Positions 32,231 through 44,277 of a stretch of DNA of 64,000 bases are shown here, one piece after another. How positions within the stretch are numbered: position 1 is the stretch's first letter; every line of letters starts with the position of its first letter. Location: the NCBI GenBank assembly GCA_039707655.1, contig CM077672.1, forward strand, positions 194,598,037 to 194,662,036, in the 5' to 3' direction. The translations under genes and the position numbers were made by a program. This stretch comes from Elymus sibiricus. Lineage: Eukaryota > Streptophyta > Magnoliopsida > Poales > Poaceae. The notes beneath the pieces are model-generated. The model worked only from the letters and a program-made list of their open reading frames with translations. It was not told the origin of the DNA and did no database searches.

Positions 32231-35200
32231 ATGGCCGACGCCGCCCCTCCCTCGCCCGCGATGTTGCCGCCCTCCGATTCCGACCTGCTCCTGCCGCCCA
32301 CCGACGCCCCGACCCCCGAAGCCGCCGCCAGGACCCCCAACCTCCCCGACACCCCCGCCTCCGCCGCGGATCCCGAGACCCCCTTCTCCGACGCCGCCAC
32401 CGCCTCCGACGCCGACGTTTCCGCCGTCGCCCCGCTCTACGCGGCGGCCGTGGATGACGGCGAGGACGACGGGATCAACGACCCCTCGGGCGCCGCCAGG
32501 AAGCACATGACCCTCGCGCCCCCGGCCCCGCCGACCAAGAAGTCCAAGAAGAAGGGCGGCAACTGCGTCTGGACCAGGCCCAACTCCCGCAAGGGGAAGA
32601 AGAAGGCCAAGCCGCCCGGCCACGCCGTTGCCGGCGGCGCCGGCGCCAGCGGAGGCGGCCGCCCCAGGCCCTCCTGTGGCGAGGACGAGTTCCTCCTCAC
32701 CCCGGCACCCCGCCTCGCGGCCGAACGCAACGACGACGGCCCCGAACTGCCTGTGCTCCTCTCGCGTGTCTACAAGTCCGAGAAGATCGAGGTCTCGGAG
32801 GATCGCCTAACCGCAGGCAGCACCAAGGGCTACCGCATGATACGTGCCACCCGTGGCCTTGCATCCGGTGCTTGGTATTTTGAGGTCAAGGTCATGCACC
32901 TTGGTAGCTCCGGCGCCACCCGTCTCGGCTGGGCCACCAACAAGGCTGACATCCAGACACCTGTGGGTTGCGACAGCTTTGGTTTCAGTTACCGCAGCGT
33001 CGATGGCTCCAAGGTGTACAAGGCCTGGAGGGACAAGTACGCCGATGAAGGGTATGGTGAAGGAGATGTCCTGGGCTTCTACATTTCTCTGCCTCAGGGC
33101 GAGCTGTATGAGCCCAAACAACCTGACCTGGTTAAGTACAAGGGGATGCCTTTCCATGCACAAGGTCTGAAGGATGAGAAAAAGACGCCGGATCCAGTTC
33201 CTGGTGAGTAATCTTTCTTAAGGTTCCTCTTCATATGTTCATTCTTTATGCTAAACTGCAGAAATGGAGTACTTAGGTTTTAGGATAACATATTCAAGAG
33301 AGTAATTCTTCAATGTGAATATATGGGCTACTTGATTTTGTATGTATGTTAGTTATGCATACTAGAAAAGTTTATAGATCATCGTATGCAGCAATTATGC
33401 ACTTATGTTATTTGTCCTTTGTCCTCGTACTGCCCATGCTTCACAACTGCAGCAGCAGCTACGACGCCCCTTTTTGAAATGGGTGCATTCTGTCTTTTCA
33501 ACCTTATGGCTTATGCAAGTTCCAAATACCTGTGTGTGGGATACTTATATGTGTTCCAAATCTCCATTGCACATGCTCGAACTTACGACCCGTTTGGTTC
33601 TGCGAATTTGGTGCGGTTTCCGATTCCCATGCTTTCCGGAACTGTAGAATGCGTTTGATTCGCATACTACGTCTTCCGTAGCAGCGATTTCCAATGCACT
33701 GTTTCGCAAAGTTGAAACCAGCCGAGCGTAAGGTGATTAGGAAACCGGATGAGACCGAACGAACCAAACAAAGCCAGTATCCCGTAAACAAGAATCGGAA
33801 GCCGCGCTTACCCATACCGAAACCCATTACGTTACCTGACCAGGAACCAAATGCGTTGTTAGTTTCATTTCACTCACTCATATTGTGATATTTACCATAC
33901 ATAGTCACCTAGTCAACCTAATAGGTGTTATTATTTCCTTTAGAGTATGTGTTGTAGGGTGGAGACCCTAAGGGAAGATCTTTTCACACTTGGAGAGGGA
34001 AAAGGGCAAATTGAGAGAAGAACACAAGAACAAACACTCAATCAACAAGATCTAATCACACATGTGCTAGATCCACATACACATAAAGGGATACAAGGGT
34101 CCAAATCCAACACAAGAAGGTAAAGAGGGTAACTAGTTCATCCCAACCCTTGAAGGAGTTGAGGTCTTGATGATCCTATGATGGGGATCCTTCCTTAGAA
34201 GGGGTCTTGAATCCACTAAGGGATCTTCTCCTAGGAGGTCTTGATCTCCATGGGAGAGGGTAGAGGAGCACGGGGTCCTGGAGGCCCGTGCGCACGGGGT
34301 GTCCAGAGAGTTTCTGGATAGGCCGTGCGCACGGGGTCCGGGAGGGCGGTGCGCACGGGGTCTTCTGATCCGTGCTTCTTCTTCCTGCTGCTGGACTCCT
34401 CCTTCCTTGCATTCTCCTCGATGATGGTGTACATGTCCTCTTGAGCTTGGACTCCTCGATGAATGTGTAGCTTCGCTCACACCTATGTATGCACACGAGA
34501 GAGGGTCAAGTAGTATACCATCCTCGAAGGGCACAAGTGGACACATGTAAAGGAGATGATTCACCTTTGTATAGATGAAGGAGATGTCGCACGTGTCACT
34601 TGGCGAACGGACTCTTGACATGGTGATGTCCGTAGGATACTCCGCATCATCCCCTCCCCCTTGGAAAAGATCCGACCTTGGATCGAAATCCAAATCACCA
34701 TGGGAAAGAGATGACGTCGCCGTAGAAAGGTGGACGATCACCAAGCATTCGTCATCGGGAAGCTCGAAATTGGCACTCTCGAATGTCGCACCATCATGTA
34801 ATTCCTTGAAAAGGAGCAAAGACAACAAACACTTGGAAAAATGAATGTGGTTAGCGTTAGTGCAAAACCAAACATTCAAGTGGTGATTCATCCAACAAGT
34901 GGCGTCATCATGCATAGCATATGGTGTGACAAAGGATTGTGACATGGCATGTAAGCACATAAATAGAGCACAATCAAGGTCATAGCAAGCATGCATCACA
35001 AGTGAGATGTCCAAGTCTCCAATATCAATAAGCATAGCATGGTTGCACTCACTACAAGTTGATATGAGAGATGCAACTAAAGGAGACAAGGGACAATGAT
35101 CATGATAAATCATGTGAGAGGCAAGAACATATATGCCATCAACCCAATGAAACGAGCAAGTATGATCATGGGTGATGCAACAAAGCAATCAATCATAGTG

Positions 35201-38200
35201 ATCAAGTTATGCAAGCTAGTAGTGCGAAGATGCAACATACTAGAGGTCATCATAGAAATCATGTCATGTGTGCAAATAGTAGGCATACATAATGCACATG
35301 ACATATCACGAGCATGAGAAAATGATATGAGCAAAGTAGTATCATTGTATTGGCAATAGCAACAAGGATCTCCACCAAGCATGCAAGTACATATAGAAAT
35401 AGTTGAATGGTGAATCATGAGTAAATGCAAGCAAGGGTCACAATTGCATGGCAAAGGCTTAGAAGGAGGCATATCATGCAAAGTGAACACGGTAAAATGA
35501 GCATAAGGTGACAAGTGGTAAATAGCCCATAGCCGTGTGAGAGCCAAGTAGAAGTAATGCGCGTAGTCCTTGCGTGAGGGAAATGGTTGGGTAAGCATTC
35601 CAAGCAATCCCAAAGCATCGTTGCTCTCAAGAGCTCGTTTCGTCAACTCATGAGATTGAGAAGTTGACAAGTATTCGTGAGTACCTACACAAAACAAAGG
35701 CAAAGGGAAAATTGTGTGTGCGTGGTATATGTACACATCATCCATTATGATGCGCACGTGCATGTGTTGGTTAGCACAAAATATCCAATGCTCAAATAAA
35801 TGAGATGCATGATATAGAAACATGTCATCCATCATGATTGGTTTGTTGTTATGTATAGCATAATGGAGACTCAAGGTGTGTAATGCATCACTTGAAACAT
35901 CTATAGCATTGTTATTCATGATATGCGGATGGTGCACACAATGGATGTAAGCATGCGATCTACAATCATTTTCATGGCATGGCATAGTAGATGAATTGCA
36001 CAAATTGCTCAAGGGAAGCATAGCAATATCATCGCAAGAGAAACAAATTCCAATGACCATGATCTTGTCATCTATGCCATTAGTGCAAATGGGATTGATT
36101 TTAATTTGATATGCATAGTTACTACGGTGAGCTTGTAATGATGCAATATGGGAAATCTCACTCATAGCATATGACAAGTTTAATGGATTGTCAAACATGA
36201 CGTGACCAATAGAATTTTCACAAGATATCCTATGGAGCATAACATCACAACTAAGTAATTCGACATGCTCATCATCATATTCATCATAAATGGGTGGCAT
36301 ATCTAAGCATGTAGAAGACATAGCATGTGGTGAATCCATAGGGTGATCAACATCATGCAAGTAATCGATGTCAAGATGGTCCACTAGTGGGACAAGCGAA
36401 GCACCTTCACCTATGTTACCTTTGGAGCTCCACTCATGTGGTGTAGGTGAGGTGGCAAAAATCAAAGCATGATCAACATTGTCGTCTTGATGGAACCATG
36501 TGGGGGGTGCATCATCGTCCACAATGGCCATCGTATTGCCTATTGGAGGCATGGAGTCGTCGAGGATTGGCACTTCGTCTTGTAGGAGATCTAGCACCAA
36601 ACAAGAAAACACACTCGGAGTAGAGGGTAAGTCGTTAGAAATCATAGTGGCCTCACGTGCCCTATCAACTACCTCACTCACTAAAAGTGTTGTGACTCAC
36701 TCACTCCCGCTAAGATGCTCTCACTCATATGGTTGGTCGAGTCACTCAAATGGTGGTGATGGCTCTCAACCTCACATAGGATATGCGGCATGTACTCATG
36801 TGTGGGGCTAGTGGTGGTCACTCTCATCCTCTCATAGGAAATGCACTCAATGTCACATATGGTGGAGTCACTCATCTCACTCATGTGGTGGTGGCTCTCC
36901 TCACATGGCAATTGGGTCATCTCGTCATATGTGGGTGTCGGAGAGATGTAGGTGCAAGCGTCTCCATACTCAACTTCTTTCGCCGCCTCGGTTGTGGGAG
37001 TAGTCCCATGGTCAACCTCCTCATCCATAACGCCTCCAAAGATGAATGCCATAGGATGTGGCAAATCATCGCTCTCCTCCGAGACCAAAGAGAGGGTCTC
37101 ATGTGCGGTCTCGTAGCTTGACTCGGAGTAGGAGTCCCATGTGGGCGTCGTCTGCATGTCGTCGAAGAGGTTCGTTCGTGTCGCCGTGGTCGAAGGGGAT
37201 GGCCCATGCTCGACCGTCTTGTCGCTGTCTTGTAGGAGGCCCATATGAAGTGGCACCTCGTTGCTCGTCTCCATGACCGAAGGGAATTTCCCATGCTCGG
37301 CCATCTTCCTTGAGGGGCTTCCGAAGATGGAAGGGTCACCCTCGCTTGTACTTGGTCGCCTTGGACTTGGTGCCGAAGCTTCGTCTAGGTGGTGGTCGTC
37401 TCGCGATCTTCTCGTAGCTTGATGTAGAGCTTGTTGGAACTTGTTGGTGTTCGCATCGTGAGCGTCTTCATGTTGATGGTGACGTTGCCACGCTTGACCT
37501 TGATGTCGATGGTGTGCGATGTCTTGAAGATGAGGACGTGGTCGAAGTGCGCTTGCGTCGGTTGGGCGCTTCGAAGATGTGCTACTTGGTCGCCGCCGCC
37601 TTGAAGATAACGAAGGGGAAGAAGACTTGTAGTTGACCAACACGTGTCGGATGTCATCCATGTGTGCGTCCAACTTGTTGTCGATGTAGTCTCTTTTCCG
37701 CGCTTCGGAGGTTCGTATGTCGGTGGCGAGGTTCTCGATGCGTTCTCGCAAGGCATGTTGTGCACCTTGCATTTGTCGTTGTAGTCTGTAGCGGGGCGTT
37801 TTGGTGTTGTAGGTGTTCACGCCATCGTTGTCGTCGAAGACCGGAGATGATGTGCTTGGCCTATTCATCACAAGACTCGAGCAAAAGTGAGTGGAAGAAA
37901 GGGAAGAACTAGACCAAATGTACCTTTCCAATGTTGAAGATGGATCAATGATCACCCAATATGGTATTATGGAAATAGCACAATTGGTACCGGATCTTGT
38001 CAATTCTCACACCTACACAATAAAGCTTATGGAGTAGCTTGGTGAGGATAGTGGCACAAAATTTAATGCAATTGTTAGCAAGAGTCAATAATGTTGAAAA
38101 AGATTCACAAATTCACAAGTAAAACAAGTAGACCACTAGCAATGAATGGCACACGGAAACACACACACGGATAGATAGATAGATGGGGTTGTGCAACCAA

Positions 38201-41200
38201 GGAATGAGCTCAAAATGTGATATCCACGGAAAATGCTCGTGTTGCACAACTCTAGAGAGACGCTAGCACGATTGCACTATTGGGCGTGATACGAACTTGT
38301 GCACAACCTATAGAAACAAAACGTGTCGACTTCTATCCCAAGTATGCTATGTATGTATGGTTCCCGGTGAACTTGCACACGATGATCCAAGATGATCAAT
38401 GATGTTGATATGCTATGCAATGTGGCGATGCTATGGCTATTGTTCACAAGCTCTTTGCTTCTTCTTTTTTTTTTTTTTGCTTAAAAGGTTTTTTTTATGG
38501 CCACTATGCGAAATGCTCAAACCAATATAGCAATTTTGTATATGCGGGAACAATTGATGACACAAGAGATGATACGATGATATATGCACGCAATGATAGC
38601 TATGCGGAACGTGTATCACTAAAGTGCACAAGTAGCGTTGCCCGGCAATACTCAACGGCTAGTCTCGGTAGGCAAGTGACGCAAAATTGGCTCGGGGGTT
38701 AACAATGCAATGGCAAGGAGAATGTACAAAGATGTCGTCGAGGTTACCGTCCGTGGCGAAGTTGAGTTGCGGTGTTGTCGATGTCGAACCGTTCCTAGTT
38801 AGCCGAAACACCCTAGGAAACGGAAAAACCGCGAACTCAAAATCTCAAACGGCAAATGTCAAATGGTGGTAGCGGAATGCGGTGGTGGTTTGGAAGTTGG
38901 CAATGAGGAAGTGGAGTTGAAGTCACCGTCCCTAAGTAGCCGAAACACCTTAGGAGACACAAACCTACAACTCAAACAACCTCAAATGCAAAGGGGGGAA
39001 CAAAATGGGTTATGTTGCGGAAGTCGGTGGTGGTATTGCGGAAGTTATGGTGGAGGGCCTAGGCAAACTTGCCAAAATTCCAAAAATTTGATGGAGTCAA
39101 ATGGTGTTGGAACCTATCTAGATGGATGGTGGATGTCAATAGCTACTCAACGAGCTAAAGAACTCCGAAATCGGACTCCGGGTGTAAAAGTTATGGCCGA
39201 AATGGTGAAGGAGCGGTGGCTGGGCTGGGGGGGTCGTGCGCACGGGGGTAGGAGCCCTTGGGCACGGGGTCCCGTGCGCACGGTACAAGGCCGTGTGCAT
39301 GGGGTGTCCAGAGACTTGTCGGGGGCCGTGTGCACGGGGGTGGCAGAATTTCGCGATTTGAAGCTCAGATCTGAAGAAAAATTGGGTGGATTTCGAGGTG
39401 GGGAAAGGGGTGGAAGGTTGGGGGAAGCTAGATCCACTTGAAAAACTTCGAATCCATGGATCAAAATCAACAAAAATCATCAAACCAACAAATCACAAAA
39501 AAAATTGGTATGGCTATTTTTGGTGGGGATTTTCGAAATTGGACAAAAACAAGCAAAATTAGGCTAGCAAGTGGGGGGTAGGGACTCCAAGATGTGAATC
39601 AACCTAAGCTCTGATCCAAGATGTTGTAGGGTGGAGACCCTAAGGGAAGATCTTTTCACACTTGGAGGGGGAAAAGGGCAAATCGAGAGAAGAACACAAG
39701 AACAAACACTCAATCAACAAGATCCAATCACACATGTGCTAGATCCACATTACACATAAAGGGATACAAGGGTCCAAATCCAACACAAGAAGGTAAAGAG
39801 GGTAACTAGTTCATCCCAATCCTTGAAGGAGTTGAGGTCTTGATGATCCTATGATGGGGATCCTTCCCTAGAAGGGGTCTTGAATCCACTAAGGGATCTT
39901 CTCCTAGGAGGTCTTGATCTCCATGGGAGAGGGTAGAGGAGCAAAGCTATCTCTAGATCATGTCATGCACTTTGCTAACCCTAACAAATGACCTAGGTAT
40001 GAAATATATAGGTGGATGGAGGTAGGGGACGAGTGGAAGGGCAAAAGGGGCAACCCACGGCTAGCTCGCAGGCAGGCCCGTGCGCACGGGCTAAGTTAGC
40101 CCCGTGGGCACGGGGGTCCCATGTGCACGGGGTCCTGGAGGCCCGTGCGCACGGGGTGTCCAGAGAGTTTCTGGATAGGCCGTGCGCACGGGGTCCGGGA
40201 GGGCCGTGCGCACGGGGTCTTCTGATCCGTGCTTCTTCTTCCTGCTGCTGGACTCCTCCTTCCTTGCATTCTCCTCGATGATGGTGTACATGTCCTCTTG
40301 AGCTTGGACTCCTCCTTGATGAATGTGTAGCTCCGCTCACACCTACGTATGCACACGAGAGAGGGTCAAGTAGTATACCATCCTCGAAGGGCACAAGTGG
40401 ACACGTGTAAAGGAGATGATTCACCTTTGTATAGATGAAGTAGATGTCGCACGTGTCACTTGGCGAACGGACTCTTGACATGGTGATGTCCGTAGGATGC
40501 TCCGCATCAGTATGGAGAGGCATTTGATGCAGAAGCATGATAATGTATGCAGCATACTGTCTAGCATTTAGATGTGAAATGGCATATTCTAAAATGCAGC
40601 AGTTGCAATTCATACAAGTTTCTCAATTCTTATGTGAAATACCAAATTAGTTTTTGTTAAGGATGGTGTATATTGTTTCAGACGTCAAAATGTAAAGCTC
40701 TCAATGTCCATGTTCCATGAAAAGCTTTGCAATTCTGACCCTTGCTGCCCCCTTCTGCACAGTGGACTCCACTACTTCCCACCCCTTCATATGAATGTAT
40801 CATCTGCTTTTCCGGCAGATCATAGTTATGCTGGTTGGGTTGCTTCTGCACATTCTGATTCTCAGTCAAAACATGTCTTCGGTAGCCCATTGGTATGAAT
40901 TCAAAGTTTATGACGTTGTGGTTAATTTCTTGTTCATGCATTTTGCATATCTAGTCTATCATAGCACCTTCATGTCTTGCATCATTAGTGAAATCAGAAA
41001 TTTGATTGTAATGTTTACAAGGATTTAGTTACCCTATTGTAGCTCTGATTGAGATTTTTCAATATTGGGGTGTTCAGTACATACAGTCAACAGACCCTAT
41101 AAGGAAGGTGTTTCCTTGGTGTTTTTGCATTTTGAAATCAAGGATCCCAGCTATTGTTGTCTTGCCCTTGCATGTCACTTCCTGCTTCCAACTTCTCCAA

Positions 41201-41532
41201 ACTCTATTCATAGGGCCTGTTGTCTACTTATTGACTTCAATCTAACTGCAAATGTAGGAAGTGAGATAGTTTACTTCAAGAACGGGGTATGCCAAGGCAC
41301 GGCCTTTGAGGATATTCCTGGAGGGCGCTACTACCCAGCTGCATCAATGTACTCACTGCCTGATGAGCCAAATTGTGAGGTCAGGTTCAACTTTGGGCCT
41401 GATTTCATGTTCTTCCCTGAAGAGTTCGCAGGCCGTCCTGTCCCTCGGCCAATGAGCGAGGTACCTTACCAGGCATACGAGCTGAAGAATGAGGGACCTG
41501 CTGAAAATGGTAATGCTGAAAAGGCTGGTTAG
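32231..41532 (+). CDS. TRO: ASH2/TRAUCO-like SPRY protein, COMPASS H3K4 methyltransferase subunit
   Basis: There are two coding exons, 32231-33203 and 41258-41532. The donor CCTG|GTGAGT and acceptor TGTAG|GAAGTG join as codon GGA, giving 415 residues. Residues 1-100 are Pro/Ala/Asp-rich and disordered. Residues 103-128 carry Lys-rich nuclear-localisation-type clusters ([18 protein letters not shown]). A SPRY domain runs from about residue 178 to 376 ([55 protein letters not shown], then [38 protein letters not shown]). This is the arrangement of ASH2L/TRAUCO, which with WDR5, RbBP5 and an SET1/ATX enzyme methylates histone H3K4 in the nucleus. The Arabidopsis protein is somewhat longer. The frame is clean with conserved splice sites, so the gene looks functional. 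Its 8-kb intron contains an antisense retrotransposon. Confidence 0.93.
33589..33855. mobile_element. MITE-like element in the ASH2 intron
   Basis: CCCGTTTGGTTC at the left faces GGAACCAAATGCG at the right. An internal AACCAAACAAAG word and matching GATTCGC/GAATCGG stretches make it partly self-complementary. The ends resemble hAT/PIF-type MITEs. The target duplication is not clear. Confidence 0.5.
33950..34649 (-). repeat. Element D 3' LTR (700 bp, internally deleted)
   Basis: It is co-linear with the 5' LTR except for a loss of about 188 bp near 34270, where the joined ends share a short GCA microhomology. It keeps two exact CCGTGCGCACGG palindromes (34286, 34323). Confidence 0.9.
34133..37868 (-). 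pseudogene. Element D polypeptide, broken into three frames
   Basis: A likely start is at 37868 ([15 protein letters not shown]). The N-terminal part (to 36681) has a charged coiled-coil-like stretch ([20 protein letters not shown]) and Ser/His-rich sequence. Frame changes near 36681 and near 35150 carry it into a His/Met/Cys-rich middle and then a C-terminal segment ending in [15 protein letters not shown] at the LTR. No gag, protease, polymerase or integrase motif was recognised. The polypeptide is of unknown function, and this copy is not expressed intact because of the shifts. Confidence 0.5.
37869..39621 (-). other. Element D leader region
   Basis: This is the non-coding stretch between the primer-binding site and the ORF on the minus strand. 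It carries more CCGTGYGCACGG-type words at about 39233-39350 and GTAGCCGAAACACC words duplicated near 38800 and 38938. No gene is supported. Confidence 0.55.
39622..40509 (-). repeat. Element D 5' LTR (888 bp)
   Basis: On the plus strand it runs from TGTTGTAGGG to CCGCATCA. It contains four exact CCGTGCGCACGG palindromes (40078, 40143, 40180, 40204) and related near-copies. Confidence 0.9.
40515..41257 (+). other. 3' part of the ASH2 intron
   Basis: The sequence is AT-rich, with no extra exon, repeat end or RNA gene recognised. It ends at the AG acceptor 41256-41257. Confidence 0.6.
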
Positions 41533-42240
41533 TGTAGTTATCGTGCTGTTTTCATTATTCTGTCGAACATACCCATGGAGTCCACGTAGCTGGTTTATTT
41601 AGTGCTATGGCGAAAGCTTACTGACGAACTTACCTTATCCTAGTTAAAATGCAGCAAACTGGCTGACGGCTGCTGCTGGTTTCTTGATTATTATGGCGAA
41701 GCTTACTGAACATATTTTAGTGCGTCCTAGTTAATTAAAGTACAGCAGACATGTTGATGGCTGTAGCCTGTTTATTAATTACATTGCGAAGTTTATTCAT
41801 CAATATATATTTATCTGGCTAGAATGTATGATATGGTGCTGTACCAGCTTTAGGACCAGAGTTATGAACATACCGATTTGCGAAAAAAGCTTCTGGAGCG
41901 TTGTTTGGAACACGTGGAATTTTCTTGATTTCTGCACGAATTGGATTTTTCTTCTTGTGAAATTTCTGTGTTCTAGATGAAGCGGGTGCTTGTGGGTCAG
42001 CAAGCAGTTTTGTCTATCCGCTTACCACTTAGTTCTCCACGTATGACAATTCAAAAAATATGTTTTTATTTAGCTTAGCATTGTGTTCTAAGCTTGGCGG
42101 GCTAAGTTGCATTTATCATATCCCTTGGATCTTGTTCAACAGAGCTCCTAAAACAGATCTTTATATAGTGGTTTCTTTCAAAACATTTCTCTATTTATTT
42201 TTCTTACTCTTGCAGGGCCCAAGCGCAGCGCGTGAACTTA
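41533..42240 (+). other. 3' UTR and downstream region of the ASH2 gene
   Basis: The sequence is AT-rich. A GCGAAGCTTACTGAAC-like block recurs near 41608 and 41694, suggesting a short internal duplication. No clear polyadenylation signal or other gene is assigned. Confidence 0.45.
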
Positions 42241-42474
42241 GGGCTCCTTTGGTTCAAAGGAATTTTATAGGATTTTGATCTTTAGATTTTTTTTTATGGT
42301 GGCCGTTTGATTTGCATGATTGGAATCATTAGGATTTTTTCCATAGGATTTATTTTCCTTTTTTGTGCTACCTGACACTCAAATTCCTATAGTTTTGTAA
42401 TCCTGTAGGATACAAGAATCCTTGATACTGTATTCCTGCATCTTCCCTATTCCTACATTTTGAGAATCCCGTGA
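42241..42474. mobile_element. Degenerate MITE
   Basis: The left end GGCTCCTTTGGTTCAAAGG is loosely complementary to the right end (GAATTAAAGAGGA). Both are followed inward by ATAGGATTTT/GAATCC words seen in common grass MITEs. The MULE at 42484 lies at its right edge. Confidence 0.5.
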
Positions 42475-42483
42475 ATTAAAGAG

Positions 42484-42725
42484 GAGAAAATTACACATTT
42501 CGTCCTTGAACTCTTTGGCACGTGACAATTTAGTATCTCAACTCGAGAAACACTACAATACGGTCCCTATACATGAAAATACATAACATCTACGGTCTAA
42601 TATACGGTCCCCTCGACGGTCGATCGCTCTGGTGCCGCCTCGTGGCGGTGCTCTTTGTGGAAAACCCCCTCGCATTTTCGGAAAACAACCCGCGCTCCAC
42701 TGTGGCCCCACGAGCCACGCGTTCC
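42484..42725 (+). repeat. MULE left terminal inverted repeat
   Basis: It pairs with the right TIR through words such as ACGGTCCCTATACATGAAAA and CCCCTCGACGGTCGATCGCT. The inner limit is approximate. Confidence 0.85.
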
Positions 42726-42810
42726 GACCGGGTCAAAACGACCCGGGCCAACTCACTCTCGCTCGCACTCTTCTCTTCTCCCCGATCACGCTCTCCTCTA
42801 CTACTGGACC

Positions 42811-44277
42811 ATGCCGCCGTCGTACTCGTCGCCGGTGATCATGCTGTCATGGAGGGATGGGGAAGATAGCAGTGAAGAAAACATCAGCATCGGCAACGGC
42901 ATGATGGAAATGGAGTACTCCCTCTGTAAGGAAATATAAGACCGTTTAGATCACTAGTTTAGATCACTAAGTAGTGATCTAAACGATCTTATATATTTTT
43001 ACCTAAACTAGTGATCTAAACGGTCTTATATTTCTTTACAGAGGGAGTACTTTGTAAGATTCCTCATCTCCTCTGTTTAGTTAGGATTAGGGTTATTGCA
43101 TTTGGGGATTTTTTTTTGTTTTGAGCTTTTCTGCACCGATTCGAAGAATATTTCGTTGATCTAGCGGGTTATGCATGTAGGACACCCCCGAACACTATTC
43201 CCGAGCCCCTATATTGTGGTACTGCACTGGATGATTTCCCCAAGTGCATTCTGCACAAGCTTAGGCCGGAGAAATGTATTGCTTTTGAAGGAATTAATAC
43301 TGGAAGGAGATTCATTGGCTGCCCTGTGAAGGTGAGTTAGCAATACATGAATAGATTGTCCAATTAATTGTGTACATGTACCAATGTTTGACTATACCTA
43401 TGCAACACATTTAACTGAAATGTGATAGTAGAGTAGAGTAGTAGAACTGGCACTATGTTATCTTGGTGTTTAGTTGGTCAATGAGCACACTAAGTAGCTA
43501 CGTGCAGCTGAGTTAGCTCGTATATCTAAAATCTTAGAGTATAGTGAAGTAGATTGCTTGCACAATTGTGACTATGTTATGTTGGTGCTTAGTTGGTCAC
43601 TGATCATTAACTCGCCAGTTCACACTCGAATTTATTTGTAGTTAGATAGGTGTAAGGTGAATTAGAAGTAAGAAAGCACTGCATATTCAGGTACTATGAA
43701 ATGGTTAGGCAGTACAAATTGCATAATTTTGTTTTGAATGTCAACATTTCTTAAATTTAGTTTACTTTGGCAGGGAGGTGTAAACTGTGGAGTAATGCAG
43801 TGGGTTGATGGGCCCTGTCATACTACAGAACTGTTTGACCAAGTTATGGGGCATGTTTAATGTGCGAAACTATGGCATGATGACAGATAAAATGGCCTAT
43901 GACAAAAACCTAGCCAAGATGAAGAAGCAGTATGATCATATGTGCAATGAGTACCAAAAATGGTGGATGGTGTAAGCAAGATATTTGATTGGCAGGATGG
44001 TGTTGACAAGGTCTACTAGATGGAGCTCAAGAAGAAGAAGGAAGAGGTAGAGATGGAGCTCAAGATGGAGAAGCTTAGACTTGCAAAGGAGCAAAGGTGT
44101 ATCCTTAAGACTGAGGCAGATATCATTCAGAACACAAGGAAGGCCATGCATGAGATCAAGGTGGACAGGGACCAACTTGCAAAAGAGAAGGAGCTTGAGA
44201 AGGTTGTTGCTGACCTGAATTCTGGGCATGGGAGCAAGGAGAAACTAGAGCAGATAAAGGCAATCCTATTAGCATGA
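42811..44277 (+). pseudogene. GRF-type zinc finger / coiled-coil gene inside the MULE, broken
   Basis: Exon 1 starts at ATG 42811 (MPPSYSSPVIMLSWRDGEDS). Exon 2 (43181-43331) reads LYCGTALDDFPKCILHKLRP, then GRRFIGCPVK. Exon 3 (from about 43774) completes the C-x-C finger as GGVNCGVMQWVDGP. The spacing matches the GRF zinc finger, a nucleic-acid-binding module. The frame then shifts near 43835, a TAA follows around 43974 and a TAG near 44016. The remainder (44020-44277) is a long Lys/Glu coiled coil. A Stowaway MITE interrupts the end of exon 1, and exon 1 no longer joins exon 2 in phase. The copy is non-functional, but the order is typical of the large grass families with a GRF finger plus coiled coil. 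Confidence 0.7.
42918..43047. mobile_element. Stowaway MITE (130 bp), TA duplication
   Basis: The ends CTCCCTCTGTAAGGAAATAT and their inverse are flanked by TA on both sides (42916-42917, 43048-43049). The interior repeats GTTTAGATCACTA in both orientations. It sits inside the first exon of the GRF pseudogene, only a few bases from a GTAAGA donor. Confidence 0.92.

Larger units (their letters stand above)
33950..40509 (-). mobile_element. Element D: complete non-autonomous LTR retrotransposon in the ASH2 intron, TSD GTATG
   Basis: The element is 6560 bp on the minus strand. Its LTRs are at 39622-40509 (5') and 33950-34649 (3'), with perfect GTATG duplications at 33945-33949 and 40510-40514. 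On the minus strand a primer site resembling initiator tRNA-Met (TTGGATCAGAGCT) follows the 5' LTR. A polypurine tract (AAGGGGGAGGGGA) precedes the 3' LTR. The interior codes only for degenerate non-enzymatic polypeptide; no reverse transcriptase or integrase is visible. A Gypsy-type polyprotein tail ([12 protein letters not shown]) just before the polypurine tract supports a Gypsy origin. Confidence 0.9.
33204..41257 (+). other. Single intron (8054 bp) of the ASH2 gene
   Basis: The GTGAGT donor and an AG acceptor preceded by TCTAACTGCAAATGTAG bound the intron. It contains a MITE-like element (33589-33855) and a complete antisense LTR element (33950-40509). Without that element and its duplication the intron would be about 1.5 kb. 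Bases 40515-41257 show no further exon. Confidence 0.88.

Noticed and set aside
32437..32730. Minus-strand frames opposite ASH2 exon 1
   Set aside because: These are shadows of the GC-rich ASH2 coding sequence. The plus-strand frame has the SPRY domain and conserved splice sites.
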